Shown piece by piece: positions 43,620 to 54,196 of a stretch of 64,000 nt of DNA (position 1 is its first letter; each line of letters starts with the position of its first letter). The stretch is from contig WTPW01000673.1 in NCBI GenBank assembly GCA_009809945.1, positions 71,308 through 135,307 of the forward strand. Direction: 5' to 3'. This DNA is from Gigaspora margarita (taxonomy: Eukaryota > Glomeromycota > Glomeromycetes > Diversisporales > Gigasporaceae). The position numbers and the translations under genes are program-made. Under the pieces are notes generated by a model. That model saw only the letters and a program-made list of their open reading frames with translations, ran no database searches and was not told the origin of the DNA.

Positions 43620-45240
43620 AATGTCTTCTGGCAAGCTTGTAGTTTTTCAAATATCTTGCGTTAAACCTGCTTTCTGGTACTCCTGCATTATTCTCAGCTT
43701 TGTTAGGTGTCGAGATCATTCTGTTGATTTAATCTATTTATTAGTCAGCTTATTTGTTTTTTGTTATTTCTTGTTATAGTATTCTATAGCTGCTGAGGTC
43801 CTTGTGTTTCATTACACAATTCTCTAGCATTCTTACTATATTGTACTTCTGCTTTACTAAACCTATTATTGGTTGATGTATCTCGTTCAACCCTCTATCA
43901 GATATCTTTGTTAACTGTAACATGTAGCTCAATCTTGGTATTACTACCATTTTATTTATTGTCCAGAGCGAAGTGGAGGACACTCTGTTTTTACGATAGA
44001 CTTTGATCATCTAGATCACGTGAAGTTGTCTGTCCATCTGCTTTTATGCATGTTGATTGGTCATCATGATCATCATAAATATGCAATAAATTTTTAATAC
44101 CCTTTTCTTGTGCTCCAGACTTATACTAGTTTTTAGTTTCTAGTATATACTATTTGGCTTGATGTAATCTTTTTGTATCGCAGGTCCATAATCATCTGTC
44201 GTACTATGCCTTTTGCTTTCTTTTTGACTAAATTTTTACACATTTTGTTGTTTAACCATACTCCCAGGGATCTTACTATTCTGTTCCTAAGCTTCTCCTT
44301 TACTATACTTCTACCAAAAGTTACTTCTCTTTTCTCTGCTTTGCACTTTGCATTCATGATTACCAGCTTTGACTTGGATCCATTTATCTTAATATTATTA
44401 GCTTGAAAGAACTCCTTTGCTATTCTAATGATTTCTATTAATTGTTCTTTGCTACTCGTGATCCAAGTTGTATCGTTAGCATATGCAATTGCTACCTGAT
44501 GATACTTTGTAATACTATTGCACTACGTTCCTTGGCCTAGCTTTTGTTCTACTATGTAGCCTAGTTTGTTTTCTTCTTGTACTCTTGTTAGCAGAGGGTC
44601 ATAAAATAGCCACCAGATCAGAGGTAAAATTACTTCCCCCTGATCTATTCCATCCCCTGCTATTATTTCTTCTTTTAGGCTGTGTGCTATGATTATTCGT
44701 AATCTTCTTTCATAGGATATACTTTATTACTTTTTCTGGTATTTTGACTCTTTGGAGTGCTAATTCTAAACTTTCTAATGAGACTAAATCAAAAGCTTTC
44801 TTCATATCTTGTAGTAAAATCCATACTTCTTTCTTTTTCTCTCTTGTCTCTTCTATTATCATATTTAGAACATGTACTAGTTGTTTGGTGGAATTTCCTG
44901 AGAGCCCTGCATAATTGGGTCCTCTGAGTATTTCTCTTTTTATCATTACTTTGGCCAGTTTTCTGGTTATTACTTTTGTTACAACCTTTTAGAATGTTTT
45001 AATCAGTGCTATTGGTCTAATGTTATTTAGACTATATCCTCACTCTACATCTTTCGCTATCGGGTATACTTGTGCAACTTTTCATTTAGATGGTATTTCT
45101 CCAGTTATTATACACAAATTTGCCATCCTCTAAATACTTGTTGAGTCTGACTTCCTTCACGTTTAATCATTATGTAGCTTATACCAGATAGACCAGGTGC
45201 TGTTCCTACTTTTAAATCTCCTAGTACTTCTCTTTATTCA
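43620..45240 (-). pseudogene. LINE reverse transcriptase domain (broken; catalytic YADD reads YAND)
   Basis: Fragments in several frames: GPNYAGLSGNSTKQLVHVLN and LLQDMKKAFDLVSLESLELA (motif A with AFD, about 44786-44830), GDGIDQGEVILPLIWWLFYD (motif B region), [17 protein letters not shown] (motif C, about 44463-44492, where the usual YADD has Asn in place of Asp), then SLGVWLNNK and the thumb-like VIPRLSYMLQLTKISDRGLN (about 43774-44010). The Asp to Asn change corresponds to a G to A transition and would abolish polymerase activity. A frameshift follows motif A. Confidence 0.75.
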
Positions 45241-46107
45241 TTTTCGTTTACCTCTTTCTCTACTTTGTCATACCAATTTTCTTCTATCCATTTCTGTGGT
45301 TTATATATCTCTTGCCACTTTTTTCCCATTTCCTCTATCTTCATTTGTCTCTTTCTGAACTGTTCTTTTTAGTGCTTTGCTATATCTATCTTTACGGTCT
45401 CTGGTTCTATCTGTAGACAGGCCCTCTCTCTTGTTTCTTCCAGGAACCTGTCGAGAACTATTTTCTTATGGGGTTTGTTTAGTAAACTGGTGATTATTCT
45501 CTCTTGTTTTGTACTAATCATTGCACACCTTTTGTTGATACTCTCTTCAATCTGCTTTCTCTGTTCCTGCTCTCACTCTTTCTTTCTCTTCTCGTTAAGT
45601 ATTTGCCACCAGCCTTTTGTATCTTCTATCCATGCCTCAGACCATTGTCTATGTAACTTTGGAAGACTTATACCCTTTTGCGTGCTTATTCTTTTCAATT
45701 TTTTATTCATCTCTGCTTTTTCACAGCTTAGAACTTCCTGTCCTTTCTTCTTTTTCACATGCTTGATTGCTTTACTATGCACTCGTCTGGTCTATGCATT
45801 TTTGTACCACTCCTTCTGTTTGTTGCTGTGTTATATACTTTCTTTTTTGGTATATACTTGTTCGCAGCTATAAGAATTGATTTTCTATTGTATCCCATAC
45901 GAGGTTCAACCTATTTATGCAATCTTCTTCCTTGCCTGCTTTGATTTGTAGGAGATCTATTATGTTTTTCTTATTTAGCTGTTTCTGCAGTGATTGAGCA
46001 TAATCATCCCAGTTCTCCTCTGTTGCTTTGTCATATAGGTAGACCATTCTTGAATGTCCCTTCTTTCTTGCCTCTGCTTTACTAGTTTCTGCTATCACGT
46101 GTCCTAT

Positions 46108-46773
46108 TCATACTTCTGCCATAATTATTTTGTGATCACTATCTGTGATACCTTTCACTTCCTCTGCTACTACTTCTTGGAGTCCAAAAGCTAAATTGCT
46201 GGATAACCATATATAGTCTATTCTAGTTGCAGATTTTTTGTTTGACCACGTAAAGGTCTGACTTGTTGGGCACAGTTCTCTGTATGTGTCTTTAAAGGCC
46301 TGTTTTTTTAGCCAATTGAAGATTGGCAATCTTTTATAGTTTACCGACTGTGGGTGCTGTCTATCTAATATATTATCCACTGTATAGTTGAAGTCACCTA
46401 TTATAATTATCTGCATTCCCTCCTTCTTTTTATAGACAACTTCCACAATTCTCTGCTGGATTTTTTTTGTCATTGCTTTATCATTCGGTAGTACATAGAC
46501 AACTATTATTACAAGCTCCAACTGCTTAAAATATAGCGTTACTTCAATCATATACTCATTTATCCTTTTTATTGCACCTATATGCTTCTCCCATTGTTCT
46601 TTTATCAAAATTCCTACCCCTGAGCCTTTTTTCTTTTCTTTGTCTGCACTAGTCCAGTGGCCAACATACTTTCTACTTAGGCTCTTTATTAGAAACTTTC
46701 CTTCTCTTTCTGTTATATTCATTTCTGTTACTCCTAGTATTGTGACTTCTTCTTCTTCTGCCCAAATAAGCAA
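46108..46773 (-). pseudogene. LINE AP-type endonuclease domain (open over 221 residues)
   Basis: Endonuclease/exonuclease/phosphatase-fold domain that nicks target DNA for target-primed reverse transcription. Visible motifs in order: GVTEMN near the start (metal-binding Glu), GVGILI, IIIIGDFN (Asp/Asn metal and phosphate contacts) in the middle, TRIDYIW and ITDSDHKIIMAEV at the end (catalytic SDH). This is the only LINE segment of this length left without a stop, but the flanking ORF1 and RT parts are broken, so it is a remnant. The natural start is within a longer ORF; the Met at the start of this frame is not necessarily used. Confidence 0.8.
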
Positions 46774-47059
46774 TTTTCCATTTTTCAGCCCTTTGTCTTT
46801 AATCCATTAATGTTGTGGCAAGCAAGTTTCATTTCCTTTCTACCTTGCTCTTCTATTTTTCTCTAAGGGTCTCTTGTTCTATTTGTGCTTCTTTTGTTTT
46901 TTCTTTTTCTTTTCTGCAACTTTTCTTTGTTAGATAGAGAAATCTTTCTTCTCCTTTCTCGAATATTCTTCTTTTTTCTTGCAAGAATTCTCCAATCTCT
47001 CTATCTATATCCATTTGTTCAACTTGAGCACCCTTAGAAACTCTAAGTAGGCTTAACCC

Positions 47060-48860
47060 ACTCTGCGCTCATCTCATCAAGCTTTCCATAATCTTTAGCA
47101 ATATTTCTTGATGTTTGTCTAGTCTTGCTTTGACATCTTCCACCTTCTTGTAAATACCCTCTTGTCTTTTTTGTTTCTTTTCTTTATGATCTCTGCACTC
47201 CGATAGGGCTGTTTTTGCTTCTAACCTCTTCCTTGCTATAGCTTCTGCCTTGACCACTTATTTTCCTTTAATGGACCTGCTTTTTCTTGTCTCTTCATCT
47301 AGTACTTCTTTTTTTTAAAATACTTTTCTTTTTTCCTCAGACCAGTTAAGAGTTCAGTTGTTGTACTTAACTGATTTTTCTTTTGCTCTTTCTAGTTTTT
47401 CCTGTCTTCCGAAGGTGATTACTGCACTTTGCTTCATACTTCCACTTTTTCTCTTTGGTATATATACTGCTTTTACTGCTTTTTGCTTTAAGCATCATAG
47501 TAGTAGTGTCTCTGATGCCCCTTTTGGTATTTCATGCAGTTTTGTTACATGCCGGTACCTCGCATCTCTCTCTTTGTAGTCTTTTCTCCCAGCTGATATT
47601 CTGGTTAATCTGCCATTTGCTAATGAAGCTACCCATGGCAAGTCTATTCTCGCTATCTCTTTATTCAATTCTACTACTGCAAGTGCTCTATTTCTACTGC
47701 GTTTAATTTGTACACTCTAGACATTTCCTATTTTTTTACTTATACTTTCTACATCTTGTTTGCTTACTTTTTCTAGTAGATCCCATATTGTAAATACTGT
47801 TTTTTTCTCTAATGGGCTTCTCTCATCTACTTTCTTGTCCAGGGCTTTTGCTACTCTTTTTTCTTCTTTATACCCTCTTGGTTCTTTGATACTTCCTGCT
47901 GTACTTCTTTCTTCGTTTGGAATTAGCTTAAACTATCCGTCATTTTTCTACTCTATTTTACCTATTGCTTCTTTTCTATTGTTTTCATATTCAAAGTGCA
48001 GTTCTATCCATGCATTCCCTTTTTTAAAGGTTTTCTCTACTTTTGTGATATGCTTGTTGTCCTTCAAAATCCACTTTATCACTTTTAATCTTTCTTCTTT
48101 CTTTTCACCTGGGACTTTGCATACTGGAATTCTTGCACTTACTGGCCTCTGGTCGCTACATGGTTAGTTGCTGGATGCCTATATACTTTGTTCTAGTGGC
48201 ATACCATCTATTTCCAGTTCTCTAGTCTGTATAGTTTCTGGTTCGTTTGGGCCCAATTCTCTTCTGGCTCTTTATCTTCTATTTCTTGCATCAATTCTTT
48301 CTTTGTATTTTCTTTACTATCTTCTGTTCTTTTTTTATCATTCTCTTGATGCATACTTCTTAGCTTCTCTATATTTTTAGCATTAACTTTTTCTGCTCAC
48401 TGTTTAGCAATTGTGGCATCTTTTCTTTCTTCTATCAGCACAATCTCACTTTGTCTTTGTGCATCAGTTTTCATAATCTTGGGACTGCTCTCTACCTCCC
48501 TGATCTTTAGTATTATCCCACCTTTTCATTTTTCTTACTTCTTTCTTCAGTTTCTATTATTTTCTGTGACTCTATGTCTCCCGTTCTGTATCTAAATCTT
48601 TGAGTCTACTGGTCCCATCAACTCTGTTTATTATTTCTCCCAAGATTCTAATTGCTGCTATCTCTATTGAAACCGCAGCAAACAAAAGCGCTGTATATCT
48701 GTTGGTTTATGTGTGTTCGATTTTTGTATTTTCTAATGCCTTGATTAGTTTTGTATTTCCTAGCTGGTCCAATTAATTCTTTGACCTTTCCAGTACTTTT
48801 TCTAACATATATCCAGGTTTTATTTTGTACTTGTCCTTGGCCATCAGCTGTTAATTCCCA
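47060..48860 (-). pseudogene. LINE ORF1, RRM-like nucleic-acid-binding protein (broken)
   Basis: One minus-strand frame can be followed for long stretches despite stops. A first module (ARIPVCKVPGEKKEERLKVI, then GNAWIELHFEYENN) and a second (RNRALAVVELNKEIARID, then KQSAVITFGRQEKLERA) have the beta-alpha-beta rhythm of RRM folds found in LINE ORF1 proteins. A lysine/glutamate-rich coiled coil follows near 47069-47257. Several stops fall where Gln or Trp would be expected (TAG from CAG or TGG). It would bind the LINE RNA during retrotransposition. Confidence 0.55.
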
Positions 48861-49078
48861 CATTTTTCGCTTGTTCTAGAAGTTTCTACTTTCGTGTTCC
48901 TATATTTTATATCCCATTAATTTGCATGTGTTTGTTTGTATTCAATGCATGTGTTTGCTTTTTTGTTTGTTCGTCACGTTTATGTATGACTTGAATGATC
49001 TACAGAAACGCAATTGTGGGCTGCCCTTTTTTGACTTCGCAAGCAAATTTTTAAGAAATTTTAGTGCTTTTTAATATA

Positions 49079-49419
49079 CAGTCAGACCTCCAAAAATGCA
49101 ACGTCCATAAATGCAATACCCCTCTAAATGCACAATTTTGTCTTGTTTGTAAAAAATTATTAGTGCTAAATGCACGTTCTATATTCTGTAAATGCACGTC
49201 CTTCCAAATAATTTTCTATATCATGCTACCTCCCTAAATGCATGTAGCCAATCAAATTTAGTATTTAAAGTAGGTTATACAATTTTTAGTAGAAGTTATA
49301 CAAACTTAATGATCTAATCTTTAAAGCTACAATTTAATTGGCTCTCCCTAAATGCAATACCTCCCTAAATGCACGTAGTAGTCTTGTCTGTACACATTGC
49401 ATTTATGGAGGTTTGACTA
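49079..49419. mobile_element. Pogo/Tigger-type MITE of AAATGCA words
   Basis: The left end CAGTCAGACCTCCAAAAATG and the reverse complement of the right end TAGTCAAACCTCCATAAATG match; TA lies on both sides (49077-49078, 49420-49421). The interior is iterated CCTCCCTAAATGCA-like words on both strands. Inserted into the 5' leader of the LINE. Confidence 0.75.
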
Positions 49420-50487
49420 TAGCGCACTTGCCTGATGCTTGTTTTTTAGCTCCTTTTAGGACCTAATGTGCCTTCTGAAGCTCTTTCATTTTTCTTAGTG
49501 CTTTAGAACGTACTTTTTAGTGTGCTTTAACACTTTTCTGCGATTTTGTTTCTTGGAGTTTTTGGTCTAGGGATCTGCAGGGGAGAGTTGTGATTTTTTG
49601 GTTTTATAATAATTAAAAAAATTATTAAAATTATATTTTTATAGTAAAAATTAATTTTTTATTAAATAAACTAAATTTTAATTTTAAAGTTATTTAATAT
49701 AACAAATTATATATAATTTGAAATTTTTATTATTTTTTAAAAAATTTTAAAATTTTTATGATTTTTTAAAGTAAAAGTTAAAATATTAATTTAAATTAAT
49801 TAATTTTTAGAGAGTGTGATGACTTAGGGAAGTTGGCAAGTTGTCACCCCCAAGCAGCAGGTCTAGGGTTCAAATCTTATTGGTGATGCTTTGAAAAATA
49901 GATCTGTGCTCCGGTATCTGTTTCTTGTCGATCAGTTGCTTGGTACACTATTTTGAATGGAAGCTTTAGCGCACAAAATCCAAGGAACTGGAGAAATGGA
50001 ATCCTGTTTGGCAAGTCCCAAGTAAGGAAGTAGCAAAGATCTTCAATAGTGCTACCAAAGCTAGAATAACAGAAACCAGAGGCAGAGAATTGGACGACAA
50101 GACTCAAGAAGGGGGTTCACCAACCTGGCCTTCAGAGTCACATTGGAGGAAAAGAACCTATGTTCTAGCAGTAGGTACTAAGAGAAGAAAGCCGTATCGA
50201 CCCTTCTGGGCTAACTGGTTTAGAAGTTTGTGGATCCGGTGTAAGGACCGATAGAATGGTGATAGTGGGTGCTGGAATTGAAGCGAACCTTGCAAGGGCA
50301 AAAGTAGGTAATGGTAGTAGTTTAGACTAATCCCTAGACTGCAAGTGGTCTGCCTTAGTAGATGCGTAAGTTACCAAAGCGTAGGTAATATCTGTGTAGA
50401 ACAGGAACTGCTCTACCAAGTGTTCTATGAGGATAAACTAGTCCTAAGAGAATTCCGCAAACATCCAGGACTAACTTTGACTGACTA

Positions 50488-53445
50488 CCGTATAAGCGCA
50501 AAATAATGCCTACAGGCATTAATTCGAAAATCCAATTCTCCTAAAATAGCATACGTAGTCTCGAATTAACGCCCATGCGCGTCCCGAATTAACGCGCACC
50601 CTGATATAGCTAGTAATTTTTCACATGAAAAAATATGATTCATGTCTATAACCAGTTTTATATTATCAATGGCAATAGCGTAGCAATAAAAGACAGGTCG
50701 TAACAAGTATACACCACTTGTACACTTTATGTTAATTTCGATAAGAAATAAATGCCATGTTTAAGCATGTACCGGTATACAACTAGTTTATTTAGCATTA
50801 TCCCATTTTCAATAATGGATTTCTAACAATTCTCATGAATAACATGCGCGAATTAAACTCCCGTATTCAAAAAAATTAAAATGAAAATTAAAATGAAATT
50901 AAAATGAAATTAAAATGAAATTAAAATGAAAATTTAAAGAAAAAAAAATTTTTAAAAAAAAAATTATTTTTTTAAAAAAAAAATTACTTTTTAAAAAAAA
51001 ACTATGCCCAGCGCCTTACAGTATTCATTTTCTGATTTATACAACAGGCTATCAATAAATAAGATAAGTATGAATTTATTTTAAAGTTTTTTTTTTTATA
51101 CTAATTTACCGGTACTAATTTTCATTACCTTATCAATCATAAAGGTCCATCATATCTCCAGAATCATAACCCACCAAATCTTCGGGATCACAATCTGTCA
51201 CACTCTCGACGTCAAGTTCATCATTATCAGGATTTGGTTCATCATCTAAATCCTGATTTGATGATTCATTATCTTCTTTCTTGGAAAAACTCGCTTCATC
51301 CATACGGTCTGCGACAATGGCTTGAAGATGGCTCAACATCTTGTCATCTTCGCTGCCATCTGGGTTAAGTATAAGCCTAGCGGCTTCAAAAGACTTGGCC
51401 AAAAGATCTGAACTGATTTCCCTCCACGTTTCAGATACCCATTCACTAACCAATTCATAAGATGCTTTCTTGTGATTTCCTTTTTTAGTAAACGCACCTT
51501 CACCTTTGTCCATCCATTTTTCTCACCTTCGCATCATACCATTTTTAAAGGGTTTGTTTACTGAAATGTCTGGTGGTTGCAAAACGCAAGTTGTTCCACC
51601 GGGAATTTCCAATACATCCAAGCCTTCCTAAACAAAAAAAAAAACCAGTGTTGGCCACCCTATATAATAAGGGTTCAATTTTTTCTTTAAAAAAAAAATC
51701 TTTAATCATACCGAATTTAATGCTTTAATTACATCGTCACGGACATGGCTACGATAACGGTCAACGAAGATTACACCTTTATTCTTGAAGAACCTATTCG
51801 GTCTGGCTCGAATAACTTGTGGGATATAAGTAGAGATCATCAAATCTCCTATCATATTTGCGCAAGGTGCCATTGTTACCACCACGTCTTGTAGAAACCT
51901 ACCCTTCGGTTTTTTTTTTAACTTAAAAATTACAGTGGGTAGAAGTTTTTCTCCAGATGCAGTATAGCCCAAGACTACTGTTAACCGTAATTTATCGTTT
52001 CCTGTAGTTTTAATTGGCACTTCACAAACATCTTCAAATTCAATTGTTGCATTTCGGGGCATGTCGAACCACATTGGCGTTTCATCAAAAGAAATAATAA
52101 AATTTTTTCAATGTTCCTTGTTTTTTCACGCGAAGTTTGAAGAAAATTTTTAACAATTAAAGGCATATCTTCTGGAAGCTTTTGCACGAGTTGTGTACGA
52201 ATGCATTCCACCAGCTTATGTCTTCGCTTAAAACGTTCAACCCACCCACGGAAGAACTTTGCATCTTGAATATTTAGTGTCTTTTCTAACTCTTTTGCCT
52301 TTCTATTAATCATTGAAGTAGTAACCGCCATTCTCACTTCTCATTTTTTCCAAATATATTCTAATAACTCTTTTTCAACTTCGGGATACTTGGCTTTTCG
52401 ACCATGACCAGGAAGAATCACACCTTATTAATATTTGAGTTTTGATCATTTTTGACATCCTCAAGTTCTTTTTTTTGCTTTCTCCATTCCTGAACGCGTT
52501 TTTCGGTCGATTTTATGAAACAAGGCTGCATTACAGTTAGACGTTTGTTCAGCGTAAGAGATTACTTCAAGTTTGAATGAAATGGTATAGTTTAGTTTGG
52601 TTTCTGTATTTGCCATATTTGCAAGTAAAATTTACGTGAAGCAAAAAAAAAAAACAAAATCACTCACTTAAAGTGCCAGGAGTATTGCTTTAATACAGTT
52701 TCATAGTACAGAGAAAATTAACTAGCAAGCTGAGCTGAGCCGAGTTCTACTCAAGAAGGTTAATTTTTGCTGGCAGTTTCATGGTACAAAAAAAGAATTT
52801 TTAAAAAAAAAAATTATCCAAGAACAACAAATTAACCAACGAGCCGTTGAAGCTATAATGGCTCCAGAGCCGTTGTCATGCTCAAGAAGGTTAATTGTTA
52901 TCTTAAATGTTCTTTTTTATTTTTTATTTTTATTATTTTTTGGTGAAAAAAAATGTGATAATGCCATTAAGGAAAGTAATATTTTTTCTTTAGTTTAAAA
53001 GAAAAAAGTAGGGGCATTATTATAGTGCCAGTATTAAATGTTCGTACCGTTGTATGTAATTCTAAGAAATAGAAAAGTAAAAAATCAATAAAAAAGGTCC
53101 AGAAGAATCCAAAAAAAAAAAAAATTTAGTACGTATACTCGACCAAAAGAGTACTATATATATACAGTACAAAAAAAAATTCTTTACTGGTTGTTAAACT
53201 ATAATCGGTTTAACTAGATCAAAAAACAATAATTATTTAGAAAATTATTGTTATTGTATCACTGTTCTAGCAGGCCAGGTGCGTATGTACGTAGCACCAC
53301 TATTAAGGCACATGCGTGTTATTTTAAAAAAGGTTAAACCTGGAAAATCAATCTTTTTTTCGAAATAACGCACATGCGCGTACTCGAAATAACGCGCAGG
53401 TCGATTAATTACCATGCAGGTGGGCATTATTTCGCGCTTGTACAG
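50488..53445 (-). mobile_element. Pogo-type DNA transposon with decayed transposase
   Basis: The left end TACCGTATAAGCGCAAAATA and the reverse complement of the right end TACTGTACAAGCGCGAAATA both continue ATGCC, where the first TA (50486-50487, 53446-53447) is the duplicated target. Subterminal copies of CGAATTAACGCCCATGCGCG (left) and CGAAATAACGCACATGCGCG (right) are probable transposase sites. A microsatellite of AAATTAAAATG units lies at 50875-50940. 52620-53350 has no coding part but carries two similar segments around TCAAGAAGGTTAATT. The element has landed inside a retroposon. Confidence 0.85.
51133..52616 (-). pseudogene. Pogo-type transposase gene with an 84-bp intron (few lesions)
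   Basis: It starts at the ATG at 52616 (MANTETKLNYTISFKLEVIS). An N-terminal HTH with EKRVQEWRKQKKEL follows, then a CENP-B/Tc5-type HTH with FFRGWVERFKRRHKL. The DDE_1 catalytic core has SFDETPMWFDMPRN (first Asp), LTVVLGYTASGEKLLPTVIF, GVIFVDRYRSHVRDDV (second Asp) and LQPPDISVNKPF (third Asp). The C-terminal part has SDLLAKSFEAARLILNPDGS followed by EDD, ending at 51133. An intron at 51628-51711 (GTATGA ... TTTAG) restores the frame from KALNS to EGLDVLEIPGG. Breaks: a frameshift in the N-terminal part, one between HTH and catalytic core, and one stop after NGMMRR. Confidence 0.8.
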
Positions 53446-53944
53446 TAATATAATGGAGAATTGTACCAGTAATACAAGTAGAATTGGCAGGCAAAGCAGG
53501 GACCAGAGGATTTAAATAGGCAATGCCAGTATGCAGGTTGCAGGTATGGCAGCTAGTGTAGAACCTTCAGGTGGCTACTTAAATAGGCAACCAAAAGTTG
53601 CAGGTATGGCTAGTTGTACCCTCATCAATGTAACAAATGTCAGATGCCCAAAGAGGCTCCCTTGATCTGTTTGCTTGAATAAAAGCCTTTCCCCAAAGTG
53701 GAAACTTTGACACAAAAAAAAAAAAAAATTAATTAATTTTTAAAAGTAATAATTTTTATTGCTATATATAATAATTTTATAAATATTTTTTAAAAATTTT
53801 AAAAATGTTAAAAAAATATATAATTTGTTATATTAAATAATATTATTTAAAAAAAAATTAATTTATTTAATAAAAAAATTAAGTTTATATTACTATATTT
53901 AGTAATTCTATTTATTATATAAGTTATATTAAAATTACTAATTT

Positions 53945-54130
53945 CGTATGAGTGTAACATTATACAAATTTGTATTACCTTGATTATTTTAAAAACTACT
54001 GCATAGGATTTTATAATTTTTTTTTATTTAAAAGCCTTAGATTTTAAAACTTTTTATATAATTTTTAGCTTGATATTATATTTATTTAGCTTGGTATAAA
54101 TTTTTAAAAAATGCACTGTTAGCCCCCTGT
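53945..54130. repeat. Dispersed repeat, copy 2 (reverse of 40086-40294)
   Basis: Reverse complement of 40086-40294 through TTTTTAGCTTGATATTATAT, TTAGCTTGGTATAAATTT and GCACTGTTAGCCCCCTGT. Not coding. Confidence 0.65.
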
Positions 54131-54196
54131 ATATCTATATCTGTATTGTATATTAAATTTATTAAATTTTAAAATTTCTAAATCTTATATTATAAA

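Larger units (their letters stand above)
40745..49600 (-). mobile_element. Decayed non-LTR retrotransposon (LINE) with RRM-like ORF1, endonuclease, RT, RNase H
   Basis: Minus-strand order is 5' leader (about 49600-48900), ORF1 (48860-47060), AP endonuclease (46773-46108), linker, reverse transcriptase (about 45240-43620), RNase H (about 42260-41940), zinc knuckle (about 41629-41420) and a 3' tail to about 40745. This architecture (EN plus RNase H plus CCHC-type knuckle) fits I/Tad-like LINEs. Composition is pyrimidine-rich on the plus strand across the whole unit. Many stops and frameshifts make it inactive. MITEs interrupt it at 41022-41169, 43027-43426 and 49079-49419. Exact ends and target duplication were not found. 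Confidence 0.8.
49810..53725 (+). mobile_element. tRNA-headed retroposon (long SINE), copy 4, split by a pogo-type transposon
   Basis: Starts GAGAGTGTGATGACTTAG. Box B-like GGGTTCAAATCTTATTGG lies near 49867. The tail (53450-53725) has TTTAAATAGGCAATGCCAG, GTTGCAGGTATGGCAGCTAG, a second TTAAATAGGCAACCAAAAG with TTGCAGGTATGGCTAGTTGT, then GAATAAAAGCC and A15. The flanks 49793-49809 and 53726-53742 are both AAATTAATTAATTTTTA (17 bp, low complexity). Without the insert at 50488-53445 it is about 0.95 kb. The internal duplication of the AGGCAA ... GCAGGTATGGC unit is clearest here. Confidence 0.8.
49610..53945. repeat. AT-rich palindrome split by a retroposon
   Basis: Left arm about 49610-49800 and right arm about 53745-53945 pair in reverse complement, most clearly TTATTTAATATAACAAATTA with ATAT. 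The retroposon 49810-53725 sits close to the centre. Outer ends are not exact; it may be a foldback element. Confidence 0.55.

Noticed and set aside
40767-48595. Many plus-strand Ser/Leu/Phe-rich frames
   Set aside because: They are antisense shadows of the Lys/Glu-rich minus-strand LINE proteins.
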